Source of the DNA: CALWZE01 sp964645785
Lineage (GTDB): Bacteria > Bacillota > Clostridia > Oscillospirales > Ruminococcaceae
NCBI GenBank assembly: GCA_964645785.1
Contig: CAZYAV010000006.1
Location: 1 to 64,000, forward strand
Length of the DNA: 64,000 nt
Direction of reading: 5' to 3'
Positions 34,148-43,533 of the stretch are shown here, piece by piece; within the stretch, counting starts at the first letter, position 1, and each line of letters opens with the position of its first letter. A model generated the notes under the pieces. The model was not told the DNA's origin. It saw nothing but the letters and a program-made list of their open reading frames with translations, and ran no database searches. Position numbers and translations under genes: made by a program.

Positions 34148-35539
34148 ATGAAAAAATTTTTGTCCGTTTTGTTGACGGTTGTACTGGTTCTGTCCCTTGC
34201 CGCTTGCGGCAAGGGAACGGGGGACGCGGGCTTTTATGTCCTGACCTCCCTAAGCGGGGATGGCATGACCCTCGACAAGGACACCCTCGAGCTGCTCGGC
34301 CTGTACGGCACGATGTATCTCGAGCTGCGGGAGGACGGAACCGGCGTTTTGAGCATGGGCGACGGCGACGATTTGGCGCTCACCTGGAAGAAGGGCGTCA
34401 TCACCGCCGACGGCGAGAGCTCGAAGTACACCCTCAAGGGAGACGAGCTGACCATCGAGATCGACGGAGCTGCCATGGTTTTCACCCGCGAGGACAAGAG
34501 TGCGTTCTCCTCTACCTCGGGCGGCTCCAGCAATTTGGGAGGTCTCGGAAACCTCGGCAGCGACGACACCCTGCTCGACTTCTGGAATGGCGAGTGGTAC
34601 GGCTGGTGGGCGATGCTCGGCGCAGACGGCGAGTATGAGGAGCTGAGCGGCCAGTGGTGGGATACCTGCGGTGTCATCGACATCGGCGACGACTATACCG
34701 GCACTGTCGAGCTTTGGGATGAGGACGGCGACCCCTACAACCTCCTCTGCTCGGTGGACGTCAGCCTGAGCGGCTCGGGCACCAGCCAATACGGCACGGT
34801 GATGTCCGAGGACGGATGGTTCGGCGACTGCCTCGTCGGGCACGCCGACTGGATTGTCGACCCCGGCCTTGCGGATTACGACAACATGATCTGGATCGAC
34901 GGCTCCTATGAGGACGACTATGGCAGCTTTACCATCTCGATCTATTTGAAGCCGTGGGGCGAGCGCTGGGACGACGTGGAGGCGGCGCAGCCCCAGGATG
35001 TGCCCTATTATTACTACGACTGGTACCTGCCCCTCATCGAGGCGGGCGAGCCCATGCCCGATGTGATCGGCGACATGTCCTCCGTCACGACCCCCTCCGG
35101 CGGCTTCAGCGGCGGCCTCGACGACGACGGCCCGGGCGCCGTGAGCGGCATGATCCCCATTGGGGACAGCGGCGTGCTCGGCGTGATTTTGCCGGACGGC
35201 TTCTCCTACAACGACGGCTGGTACTGCTACTCCGATTCGGATTTCGAGACGGCCATCTGGCTGGCGGATGCCAAGGTCTATAAGGATCAGGCCGAGCTCG
35301 AGCTCTACATGACGGATAAAGCCGTAACCGAAACGGCAACCCTCGGCGGCCGCACCGTCTATATCACCGAGGATCCCGACAGCTTCTACGGCGCCGAGAC
35401 CGTCTATTACGTAGTTCTCGACGGCCTCGGGGACTGCTATGCGTGCAGCATCAAGGTAAGCTCCAACGTGGGGGATATGGCCGCCACCCAGACCCCGGCC
35501 ATCCGGGATATGATTGCGAGCATCGCCGAGATGGGCTGA
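34148..35539 (+). CDS. Large acidic lipoprotein, multi-domain
   Basis: The ATG follows GAGGAGG. The 463-residue product has a lipobox (LSLAACG), an N-terminal domain (about 25-115: GFYVLTSLSGDGMTLDKDTLELLGLYGTMYLELREDGTG) that recurs in the N-terminal part of the protein encoded at 41675, a Ser/Gly linker, a Trp-rich middle domain (FWNGEWYGWWAMLGADGEYEELSG) and a C-terminal domain (about 335-463) with GVILPDGFSYNDGWYCYSDSDFETAIW. It is very acidic. Exported and lipid-anchored; function unknown. Confidence 0.82.
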   Translation: MKKFLSVLLTVVLVLSLAACGKGTGDAGFYVLTSLSGDGMTLDKDTLELLGLYGTMYLELREDGTGVLSMGDGDDLALTWKKGVITADGESSKYTLKGDELTIEIDGAAMVFTREDKSAFSSTSGGSSNLGGLGNLGSDDTLLDFWNGEWYGWWAMLGADGEYEELSGQWWDTCGVIDIGDDYTGTVELWDEDGDPYNLLCSVDVSLSGSGTSQYGTVMSEDGWFGDCLVGHADWIVDPGLADYDNMIWIDGSYEDDYGSFTISIYLKPWGERWDDVEAAQPQDVPYYYYDWYLPLIEAGEPMPDVIGDMSSVTTPSGGFSGGLDDDGPGAVSGMIPIGDSGVLGVILPDGFSYNDGWYCYSDSDFETAIWLADAKVYKDQAELELYMTDKAVTETATLGGRTVYITEDPDSFYGAETVYYVVLDGLGDCYACSIKVSSNVGDMAATQTPAIRDMIASIAEMG

Positions 35540-35669
35540 TTGCCCCGCATCAAGGCGGCTCCCCCCTCGCGGGGAAAAGAGAATTTGATCTTGCACGAAC
35601 AGGGGAGGCCCGTCCGGCAGCGGGCGGGTCTCTCTTTTAGAAACCTGAAACCGAGAAAGAGGTGATTTC

Positions 35670-36812
35670 ATGGCAGTGCAGGCAACCAACTACCAGTGCC
35701 CCGCCTGCACCGGCCCGCTGCACTTTGTGGGAGCCTCCGGCAAGCTGGAATGCGACTACTGCGGCCAGAGCTTTGAGGTGGCGGAGATCGAGGCGCTGTA
35801 TGCCGGGAAGGACAGCGCGGCGGCCGCGGCACAGCAGGCCGCGCAGCAAAAAGCGGAAGCTGCCGCCGAGGATGGGTTCGACACCTCCGCGCTTCAGCAG
35901 GACTGGGGCGCGGACGGCGCGGGCATGAAAGCCTACAACTGCCCCTCCTGCGGCGCGCAGCTGCTCTGCGACGCGACCACCGCCGCCACCAGCTGCCCTT
36001 ACTGCGGCAACAACACCATCCTGCCCGGGCAGTTCGGCGGCACGCTGAAGCCGGAGCTTATCATCCCGTTCAAGCTGGACAAAACGGCCGCCGTCGCGGC
36101 GCTGAAAAAGCACTACAGCAAAAAGCTCTTCCTGCCCAGGGCCTTTTCGGCCGCCAACCATCTGGAGGAGGTCAAGGGGCTCTATGTCCCCTTCTGGCTG
36201 TTTGACGCCGGGGCGCAGGCCGATTGCCGGTTTCATGCCACCCGCTCTCACGCCCGCCGCGAGGGGGATTACCGCGTGGTCGTCACCAATCACTTTGACG
36301 TGCGGCGCTGCGGGTCGATGGAGTTTCAGCGCGTGCCGGTGGACGGCTCCAAAAAAATGCCGGACGACTACATGGATTCCATCGAGCCGTTCGACTACAA
36401 CGAACTGAAACCTTTTTCCACCGCTTATCTGCCGGGGTACCTTGCAGACAGATACGACGTCTCGGCAGAGGAGAGTGTGCCGCGGGTCGAAGGGCGCTGC
36501 CGCGGCTCGGCCGCCGAGCAGATGCGCCGGGACGTGATCGGCTATGAAACGGTGACCCTCGCGAGCAGCTCGGTTCAACTGCAGCGGGGCAAGGTGCACT
36601 ACGCCCTGCTGCCGGTGTGGACACTGCTTACCAAATGGAAGGACAGGGACTATCTCTTTATGATGAACGGGCAAACCGGCAGGATGGTGGGCGACCTGCC
36701 CGTATCCAAGGCGAAGTTCTGGGGCATTGCTGCCGCCCTGTCCGCGGTGTTGAGCGGTCTGCTCATCTGGGGCGGCGTGGGGCTTGCCATTGCGCAGGCG
36801 CTGTTTGGCTGA
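35670..36812 (+). CDS. Zinc-ribbon protein, YdjG-like
   Basis: Preceded by AAAGAGGTG. The 380-residue protein has two zinc ribbons (C10, C13, C28, C31, then CPSCG...CPYCG at about 91-113), a central domain with FWLFDAGAQADCRF typical of YdjG, and C-terminal hydrophobic residues 350-380 (one or two helices). YdjG in Bacillus subtilis is encoded between pspA and ydjH-ydjI. Here it lies directly before the TPM gene (YdjH type), so the YdjG-YdjH order is kept while the YdjI-type gene has moved to the front. Confidence 0.88.
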   Translation: MAVQATNYQCPACTGPLHFVGASGKLECDYCGQSFEVAEIEALYAGKDSAAAAAQQAAQQKAEAAAEDGFDTSALQQDWGADGAGMKAYNCPSCGAQLLCDATTAATSCPYCGNNTILPGQFGGTLKPELIIPFKLDKTAAVAALKKHYSKKLFLPRAFSAANHLEEVKGLYVPFWLFDAGAQADCRFHATRSHARREGDYRVVVTNHFDVRRCGSMEFQRVPVDGSKKMPDDYMDSIEPFDYNELKPFSTAYLPGYLADRYDVSAEESVPRVEGRCRGSAAEQMRRDVIGYETVTLASSSVQLQRGKVHYALLPVWTLLTKWKDRDYLFMMNGQTGRMVGDLPVSKAKFWGIAAALSAVLSGLLIWGGVGLAIAQALFG

Positions 36813-36827
36813 GAGGGGGGATGCGGA

Positions 36828-37646
36828 ATGAAAAAGCGAATCGGCCTCTTTTTAACCGTATTGGCTCTGGCGCTCTGCCTCTTCCCCGCCCTGCCCGTGC
36901 GGGCGGCCGGCTTTGAGGAGGCGCAGCTCGGCTTTGTCACCGATGCCGCCGGGCTTCTCTCCGGCGACGCGTATAGCCGGCTGGAGCAGCAGGCGCAGGA
37001 CATCTCCACCCGGTATTCGTGCGGCGTGTATATCATCACGGTGGACGATTTTACCGATTACACCAATGAAAGCACGCCGTATGAGGCCGCAAAGGCCTTC
37101 TACCGGGACTACTCTTTGGGCTGCGGCCTCGACAGAAGCGGCGTTCTGCTGCTGCTCTCGATGGCGGAGCGGGACTATGCCCTCATCGCCTACGGCTACG
37201 GCAACACCGCCTTTACCGACTACGGCAAGGATAAGCTCTCGGACGAGTTTCTCGACGACTTCGGGGACGACGACTGGTACGGCGGCTTTCAGGATTATCT
37301 GACAAAATGCGATTCCATGCTCGAGGCCGCCCGGGACGGTCACCCGCTGGATGTGGGCAGCAACCCGATGATCGCCTTTGCGGGGATTGCCATCTCGCTG
37401 CTGCTGGGCTGCGGAGGGGCGTTCGCCTTCTGCTGGTGGCTGAAGGAGCGGCAGATGAAATCGGTGGCCGCAAAGACGGAGGCGGACACCTATCTCTCGG
37501 CCGGGAGTGTGGAAATCACCAACCGGGAGGATCGCTTTACCCACACCACCGAGGTCAGGACAGAGATTGAAAAAGCCTCCGGCGGCGGGTCGGGCGGCAC
37601 CACCATCGACAGCGACGGTTTCTCGGGAAAGAGCGGAAAATTTTAA
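36828..37646 (+). CDS. TPM-domain membrane protein (YdjH/YgcG type)
   Basis: The ATG follows GAGAGGGGGG. The 272-residue protein has a signal peptide (about 1-27), a TPM domain (GFVTDAAGLLSGDAYSRLEQQAQDIS, SGVLLLLSMAERDYALIAYGYG, YGKDKLSDEF), one TM helix (about 180-205) and a cytosolic or external tail rich in Gly/Ser with EVRTEIEKASGGGSGG. Some TPM proteins are phosphatases or membrane chaperone-like factors. Encoded 15 bp after the YdjG-like gene. Confidence 0.9.
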   Translation: MKKRIGLFLTVLALALCLFPALPVRAAGFEEAQLGFVTDAAGLLSGDAYSRLEQQAQDISTRYSCGVYIITVDDFTDYTNESTPYEAAKAFYRDYSLGCGLDRSGVLLLLSMAERDYALIAYGYGNTAFTDYGKDKLSDEFLDDFGDDDWYGGFQDYLTKCDSMLEAARDGHPLDVGSNPMIAFAGIAISLLLGCGGAFAFCWWLKERQMKSVAAKTEADTYLSAGSVEITNREDRFTHTTEVRTEIEKASGGGSGGTTIDSDGFSGKSGKF

Positions 37647-37670
37647 AAAACGATTCAGGAGGATTGGAAG

Positions 37671-38387
37671 ATGAAACGAACAACAAAAATTGCGGTCAGC
37701 CTTTTGCTTGCCCTTTGCATGGCGCTGGCCGGCTGCGGCAAAAAGAACCCGGGCGCGGGCAACGCCGGCTCGGGCTCGGGCAACACCACCCAGACTTCCG
37801 GTACAACCGTGCAGGAGCCTGCCATGCCGGAGCCGGAAGCCGTGCTCGACCCCGCCGAAATCAAATGGAACTATATGCCCGACGGCAGCGACTATATCTA
37901 CTGGTACCCGGACGGCGACTTTACGTCGGACTACTATATTATATTTGAAGACTATTTCCTGAGCATCGACGACGGCGGGGAGCGGAGCACCTACAGCACC
38001 GCGATAGAAAACCGTCATCTCTACATCAGCGACGCGGACGGCCCCGAGGTGGACTTTGTCTTTCTCGACAACCTGACCTGCTATGACCTGGTCAACGGGC
38101 AGTGGTATATGAGCGCCGACTATAACGAGGCCTTCCCCTCCCTCACCGCAGCCACCTTCTATACAGAGGATGACGACACGTGGAATATCACCTTTTATGA
38201 GGACGGCACCTTCCACCGCGAGTTTAACGGTCACATTCAAGAGGGTCAGTGGTGGTTCGAGGATGCCTACAGGGTTCGCTACGAAAGTGACGGCGATGAA
38301 ATGAGCCTTTATCTCTATTATGCCGACGACAGCTGGGAGGTCGTGGCCATAGAGCTTGTCGGCGATATGTATTACCCGGCGGCCTAA
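37671..38387 (+). CDS. Lipoprotein with lipocalin-like C-terminus
   Basis: The ATG follows CAGGAGG. The 238-residue product has a lipobox (LAGCG), a Gly/Ser/Thr linker of about 35 residues, and two beta segments; the last (WNITFYEDGTFHREFNGHIQEGQWWFEDAYRVRYESDGDEMSLYLYYADDSWEVV) reads like a small lipocalin-like domain. Exported; function unknown. Confidence 0.8.
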   Translation: MKRTTKIAVSLLLALCMALAGCGKKNPGAGNAGSGSGNTTQTSGTTVQEPAMPEPEAVLDPAEIKWNYMPDGSDYIYWYPDGDFTSDYYIIFEDYFLSIDDGGERSTYSTAIENRHLYISDADGPEVDFVFLDNLTCYDLVNGQWYMSADYNEAFPSLTAATFYTEDDDTWNITFYEDGTFHREFNGHIQEGQWWFEDAYRVRYESDGDEMSLYLYYADDSWEVVAIELVGDMYYPAA

Positions 38388-38624
38388 AGCGGGTCGGTTC
38401 GGCGCGCCGTCCGACTGCCTGTCTCACCCGCAGACGGCGCGGCCTTGAGGGTTCGAACCGGCTCTTCCGCCAAAGCCACGCCGCATCAGGCAAGCTGCCT
38501 AAGCAGGCGCAGGCTCTGCGCCGGACGGAGCAAAGGGCGGGCAGGGCGTTGCCTTACCGGGCATTTTTGCAAAGCACAGCATATGGCGGGCGCAGCTTTC
38601 AGGCGGTTTTAAAGGAGGAGAATC

Positions 38625-40064
38625 ATGAAAAAACGGACATCAGGGCTGTTTTTCGCCGTGTGCCTGGCTGTGTGCCCTGTCTTTTTGCTGGCCGCCTGCG
38701 GCTCGTCCCGGGCGGACGGGGGCACGGGCGGGGACGACATGACGGACGGTATGCTGGACGGCGACCACACCTATGCGGATAATCCGGCGCTGTTTGCGGT
38801 GCTGGAGGGTCGCTGGGCGAGCGCCGACGGCTACTGGCTGCTGACCATTTCGGGGGATCCCTTTGACGTGCGCATGACCCTGTCGATGGGCGGGGAGCAG
38901 GTTGGGGAATGCAGTCTGGATTTTGTCTATCTGCTCCCGGACTCCAGCCCCAACAGGGAAACCGATCTGAATCCGGAGGCGGCACAGCTCACAAGCCACG
39001 ACGGAAGCATTCTGGGCGAAGTGGTCGGCCTATACCACAGGGTGGGCGAGGACGACGGCGCCCTGCACCTGACCCTTACGCTGGCCGGCGACCCGGCATC
39101 CGTCACCCTCTTTAAAGAGGCGGACGCCCGCGTGTCTGCTGCCGGCAGGCAGGCGGCGCTGGAAGCGCTGCGCGCAGAGTTGGCGTATTACCCCGACGCG
39201 GCGCTGGCCATGGCCTATTTGGGCGAGCCGGGGACGCGCGACCCCGCCGCGCTTGCCGCGTATCTTGAGGAGCACTTCCCGCACATTCTCGAGGTCGCCC
39301 CCTTTCTGCTCGACATCCCCGAAGAAAACATCATCGGCGACCCCGGCGAGGATGAGGATTCGGCGCTTTACTGCGTCATCCCGCGGGACGAGGCCACCTC
39401 GCTGTCGGTCAACCTTGTCGCGTGGGACGCCGATGACGCCTGGGAGAACGCCTGGTCGTCCGTGACCGACATCCTCTACCGCAGCGAATATGCCGAGCCG
39501 CTGTTTGTGTTCGTGGGCGCAGACCCGCATGTCGGTATGCCGGATATCCAGCTTATCGCTGTGGCCGGTAACGGCGCACAGGTGGAGTATTATCCGAACA
39601 TTTACCCGGAAACCCACGCCCTCAACTGCCCCGTCGACGAGGGGTATACTCCCCTTGTCTGCGACCTTGCAATTCTGGCCGGCGCGGGCTGCGGCGATGA
39701 CGGCTGGTATCCCCCCACCGATCAGGGGCTGCTGGATACCACCTGGTGGGTGAGCGGCACCGGCTGGTACATGACCCTGCGCGGCGGCGACGCCGATCTC
39801 CCGTATTACACCGGCTATGCGGAGATTTATACGCACCCCCGGGGCATCACGGAGTATTCCGGCGTCTGGGAGATGGACGGCGGGTGCCTGTATCTCCAGC
39901 TCACGGACGGGCTCGGCAACGTCACAGAGGGGCGGTTCCCGGTGCTTGTCTCCCCTTCCGGGGAACAGCTTGCGATGCAGGCAGATCCACAAAGCGGCGC
40001 CCTGCCCGATTTTTTAGGGATGGCGGGTGCGGATGCCATGAATTTGACCCTTATCTATGAGTAA
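38625..40064 (+). CDS. Large lipoprotein, N-domain paralogous to the protein at 32583
   Basis: Start ATG after AAAGGAGGAGAATC. The 479-residue product has a lipobox (LLAACG), an N-terminal domain (about 45-165) homologous to the anchored protein at 32583, a helical spacer, a middle domain (about 220-350) and a C-terminal lipocalin-like domain (WWVSGTGWYMTLRGGDAD ... YSGVWEMDGGCLYLQL). A 237-bp gap precedes it, the largest in the array apart from small ones, and may carry an internal promoter; I cannot point to one. Confidence 0.82.
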   Translation: MKKRTSGLFFAVCLAVCPVFLLAACGSSRADGGTGGDDMTDGMLDGDHTYADNPALFAVLEGRWASADGYWLLTISGDPFDVRMTLSMGGEQVGECSLDFVYLLPDSSPNRETDLNPEAAQLTSHDGSILGEVVGLYHRVGEDDGALHLTLTLAGDPASVTLFKEADARVSAAGRQAALEALRAELAYYPDAALAMAYLGEPGTRDPAALAAYLEEHFPHILEVAPFLLDIPEENIIGDPGEDEDSALYCVIPRDEATSLSVNLVAWDADDAWENAWSSVTDILYRSEYAEPLFVFVGADPHVGMPDIQLIAVAGNGAQVEYYPNIYPETHALNCPVDEGYTPLVCDLAILAGAGCGDDGWYPPTDQGLLDTTWWVSGTGWYMTLRGGDADLPYYTGYAEIYTHPRGITEYSGVWEMDGGCLYLQLTDGLGNVTEGRFPVLVSPSGEQLAMQADPQSGALPDFLGMAGADAMNLTLIYE

Positions 40065-40148
40065 AGCAAAGCCCGGCGGGGTCGTTTTTCCAACAGCTCC
40101 ACCCACCGGGCAATGGGCAGCTTTGCATAAAGAAGGGAGGCCTTTTCC

Positions 40149-41615
40149 ATGGGCAACTATAAAAAGCTGGTATTGCTGCATTCCAACGATATGCACGGCG
40201 ATTTTCTCACCGAGCAGATTGACGAAAAGCTGGTGGGCGGCGTCAGTATGCTCTCAGGCTATGTGGATAAGGTGCGCCGGGAAGAGCCCAACACCCTATA
40301 CTGCATCGCGGGGGACATGTTCCGCGGCTCGGTTATCGACTCGGAGTATCAGGGACTGAGCACCATCGAAATCATGAACGCCCTGTCCCCCGACGTGGTG
40401 ACCCTCGGCAACCACGAGACCGACTACGGCATCGCCCACCTGCTGTTTTTGGAAAAATGCGCGAAATTCCCCATCATCAACGCCAACCTGTTCATCCGCA
40501 CCAACGGCGCCCGGCTGTTTCAGCCCCATATCATCCTCAAGGTGGACGGGATGAAGATCCTGTTCATCGGGGTGCTGACCGAGGAGGTGCTCGCCCAGAC
40601 CAGCACGGACAAGCTGATCGGCTCCTTTGTGGGCATCAATGAGGCGGCCGAGGAGGTGGGGCGCATCTGCAACGCCTACAACGCCATCGACATCGACTTT
40701 ACCGTGCTGCTGACCCATATCGGCTTTGAGGAGGACAAAAAGCTGGCCGCGCAGCTCGACCCGGCGTGGGGGGTGGATGTCATCATCGGCGGGCATTCCC
40801 ACACCTTCCTTGACGAGCCGGCCAGGGTCAACGATATTCTGATTGTGCAGGCAGGCACCGGCACCGACCAGATCGGCCGCTTTGACATCACGGTGGACAC
40901 CGACAACAACTGTGTAGACAGCTTCCGCTGGCAAACCATTCCCATCGACGACACCCACTGCCCCCGCGACCCGGTGATGAACAAGCTGATTGGCGAGTAC
41001 AAGCAGCGCACCGACACAAAGTACAGCCGCTTGATCACCCGCTTCCGCCGGGAGCTGACCCACCCCGCCCGCACCCAGGAGACCGAGCTGGGCGACCTGT
41101 TTGCCGATATTCTGCGCGACAGTCTGGGGCTGGACATCATGCTGCTGGGCTCCGGCTCGATACGCAACACCCGCCTGGGGCCGCTGGTGCAGTTCGCTGA
41201 CCTGGTGGAGTGCTTCCCCTACGACGACTCGGTCACCATGCTCACCGTCACCGGGGAGCAGCTGCGGCGGATGCTGAAGTATATGCTGCGGGACGAGGTC
41301 TGGCAGGGAGCGCACTGCGAGTTCTACCAGCTCTCCAGAGGGCTGCGGGCGGTCTACAGCCGCAAGACCCACGAGTTTTCCGAGTTTTCCTTTGAGGGCG
41401 AGCCGGTGCGCGACGAAAGGCTTTACACGGTGGGCTTACAGGCCTTTCACTACAACAACATGGAAAAGAATCTGGCGCTCAGCCCCAAGGAGGCGGCGGA
41501 GAACAAAAAGCCCCGCGTGGTGACAACCTCCTGCCGCGAGGTGCTGGACGAGTATCTGTCCGACCATCAGCATCTGGATCAGACCGTCGAGGGGCGGCTT
41601 ATCCTGCTCGACTGA
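40149..41615 (+). CDS. Metallophosphoesterase of the UshA/5'-nucleotidase type, cytosolic
   Basis: The ATG follows AGAAGGGAGG. The 488-residue protein has the whole family core: LLHSNDMHGDF, GDMFRGS, LGNHETDYG, LLTHIGFEED and GGHSHTF, followed by a C-terminal 5'-nucleotidase domain with ETELGDLFADIL and GSGSIRN. UshA-family enzymes cleave nucleotides or other phosphoesters and are normally exported; this one lacks a signal peptide and would work in the cytosol. It is the only obvious enzyme in the array. Confidence 0.9.
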   Translation: MGNYKKLVLLHSNDMHGDFLTEQIDEKLVGGVSMLSGYVDKVRREEPNTLYCIAGDMFRGSVIDSEYQGLSTIEIMNALSPDVVTLGNHETDYGIAHLLFLEKCAKFPIINANLFIRTNGARLFQPHIILKVDGMKILFIGVLTEEVLAQTSTDKLIGSFVGINEAAEEVGRICNAYNAIDIDFTVLLTHIGFEEDKKLAAQLDPAWGVDVIIGGHSHTFLDEPARVNDILIVQAGTGTDQIGRFDITVDTDNNCVDSFRWQTIPIDDTHCPRDPVMNKLIGEYKQRTDTKYSRLITRFRRELTHPARTQETELGDLFADILRDSLGLDIMLLGSGSIRNTRLGPLVQFADLVECFPYDDSVTMLTVTGEQLRRMLKYMLRDEVWQGAHCEFYQLSRGLRAVYSRKTHEFSEFSFEGEPVRDERLYTVGLQAFHYNNMEKNLALSPKEAAENKKPRVVTTSCREVLDEYLSDHQHLDQTVEGRLILLD

Positions 41616-41674
41616 CCGCCGCCATGCTTCCCCGCGCCCGGGTGCCGCTGTGTGCGTTTATCGGAGGTACCGCA

Positions 41675-42547
41675 ATGAAACACAAGGCCTTTATGCTGGT
41701 TCCTGTGCTGGGCATGGCGCTTGCGCTCAGCCTGTCCATGGTGGGATGCGGCAGGCAAAAAAGCCATGCGGGCTTCTATCTCCTGCGCGCCTTAACCCTC
41801 GAAGGCGAATCCTATGACGAGGCGATGCTGCGGGATTGCGGGCTGTACGGGGCATCGTATCTGATGCTCGAGGAAGACGGCGCCGGCAGATTTCATGGCA
41901 GTCCGCCCCGCAGGGAGCCCAGCCCGCCCCGACATGACGAAAAAGGAGGCTTTTCTTTGGACATTTTTGACCAGCTGAAAAATAAGGCTCAATCGGCAGC
42001 CCGCTCTGCCGTACAGCCCGCGCGCGCTGCCGCGGCCGGCTTTGGCAGCCAGCGGGAGACCTTCACCTTTGCCGCCCTGCCCGGGAGCGCGGCCGAGCTG
42101 CGGGTGCTGCCCGAGGCGGCGATGGATACCCCCTTTCAGACGGCAGCGCTTGCCGTGTGCGCCCTGTGCGCCTTTTCCGCCGACCAGAGCGCCGGCGTTG
42201 AGATGCTCAACTTCCTGCGCGGCCCGCGGCCGATGAACGGGCAGGACATCTCCTTCGTCAGGGATCGTTTCCGGGGGAACCGCGCTTACATCATTTTCTC
42301 CCATTTTGCGGGCTCCATGCCGGAAAGCGGCTACACCCCCACTCTGCCCTACACTTTGGAGGTGTTCTCCGACGCCCGCTCCGGCGATCAGGAGAACATG
42401 GCGCGGCTCTTTGTCCGCTCCGGCGGCGCAGACAGCCCCCGCCCCGTCACCCTGCGCCTGGCCAAGGACGGCAAATGGTATCTGTGGGAATATTCCAGTC
42501 TCCTGCTGGACATCCGGCCGCCCGCGGCAAGCGACCCCTGGGCATAA
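41675..42547 (+). CDS. Lipoprotein fragment fused in frame to a second gene
   Basis: ATG after CGGAGG; 290 residues. Residues 1-25 are a lipobox signal (SMVGCG), and 33-75 (GFYLLRALTLEGESYDEAMLRDCGLYGASYLMLEEDGAG) match the start of the large lipoprotein at 34148. This domain then breaks off. Inside, AAAGGAGG at 41942-41949 lies 7 bases before an in-frame TTG (41957), and the following 196 residues (DIFDQLKNKAQSAARSAV onward) form a full separate domain that is also found at 42686. So two proteins may be made: a fusion and a short cytosolic one. Confidence 0.75.
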   Translation: MKHKAFMLVPVLGMALALSLSMVGCGRQKSHAGFYLLRALTLEGESYDEAMLRDCGLYGASYLMLEEDGAGRFHGSPPRREPSPPRHDEKGGFSLDIFDQLKNKAQSAARSAVQPARAAAAGFGSQRETFTFAALPGSAAELRVLPEAAMDTPFQTAALAVCALCAFSADQSAGVEMLNFLRGPRPMNGQDISFVRDRFRGNRAYIIFSHFAGSMPESGYTPTLPYTLEVFSDARSGDQENMARLFVRSGGADSPRPVTLRLAKDGKWYLWEYSSLLLDIRPPAASDPWA

Positions 42548-42685
42548 GCGGCCGCCGCCCGGTGGGGATTGCCCAAAGTGTCCCCGAGCCGCCAGGGAGG
42601 GCGGAACAGGAATGCAGCCCGGCGGTTCGCCTCCCTGCCGCGGCGGCTGTTTCGGCTCATCACAGGCCGAAAGGAGGGAAGAATT

Positions 42686-43501
42686 TTGAAAAAAAGCTAT
42701 CTTGTGCTGCTTGTCCTCGCGCTTTTGGCTGCCCTGCTGTGCAGCTGCGCGCAGCAAAGCGGGAGCGCCGGGCAGACTGCGCAGCAGCAGAGCGCCGCGC
42801 CCGCCGATGAACCGCCGGCCTCCGCAGGCGACCCTGTACCGGATGCGCCGCCGGACGACCCGGAGGAAAGCGACCGCTTTGCGTCCTCCGCGCCGTCCGA
42901 AGAAGGCGGCGAGCCGGCGGAGAGTGCCGGCGAATTCTTTGCCGAAGGCCACCAGCCTGCCGGCAGCGTCAACGTCGAGGAGATGCTCACCATCGAAGAG
43001 GGCAGCAATGGCACGACCTACATCTTTTCCGCCCTGCCCCAAAACGTAGAGGAATTAAAGGCGCTGTGGGCGCACTGGGGCTCCGCCCCGGAGCATACGG
43101 CGGCGTTCAGCATCGCGGCGTTCTGCCGGTATCCCCAGTCCCGCGAGGACAGCCTTGCCATGATCGACCTGCTGCGCGGGCCCGACCCGATGAGCGAGGC
43201 CGACCGGCAGTTTATCGCCGACCGCTTCCGGGATAAGGACTATGTGCCGCGCTCCTACTTTGCGGGTGCTGTGCCGGACAACGACTATACCCCCGCCGAG
43301 CCATATACCCTGACGGTGACGGCGGACGCGCACTCGTACGATACGGAAAATACTGCGCGCCTGTTTGTCCAATCCGGCGGCGCGGACAGCCCCCGCCCCA
43401 TCACCCTGCGCCTTGCCAAGGACGGAAACTGGTATCTGTGGGAGTACTCCAGCATTCTGGTGGGCATTCGTCTGCCCGCGTCCGAGGATCCGTGGGTTTG
43501 A
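42686..43501 (+). CDS. Lipoprotein with the domain shared with the 41675 gene
   Basis: The start is a TTG (42686) with AAGGAGG 8 bases upstream, giving 271 residues that begin with a proper lipoprotein signal (LALLAALLCSCAQ). A long Pro/Ala/Ser/Glu linker follows (about 25-95), then a domain (about 110-271) clearly homologous to the C-terminal half of the upstream protein: MIDLLRGPDPMSEADRQFIADRF against MLNFLRGPRPMNGQDISFVRDRF, and SGGADSPRPITLRLAKDGNWYLWEYSS in both with few changes. Function unknown. Confidence 0.82.
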   Translation: MKKSYLVLLVLALLAALLCSCAQQSGSAGQTAQQQSAAPADEPPASAGDPVPDAPPDDPEESDRFASSAPSEEGGEPAESAGEFFAEGHQPAGSVNVEEMLTIEEGSNGTTYIFSALPQNVEELKALWAHWGSAPEHTAAFSIAAFCRYPQSREDSLAMIDLLRGPDPMSEADRQFIADRFRDKDYVPRSYFAGAVPDNDYTPAEPYTLTVTADAHSYDTENTARLFVQSGGADSPRPITLRLAKDGNWYLWEYSSILVGIRLPASEDPWV

Positions 43502-43533
43502 CAGGATAAATTGGAGAGGAGCTGACAGCTTTG

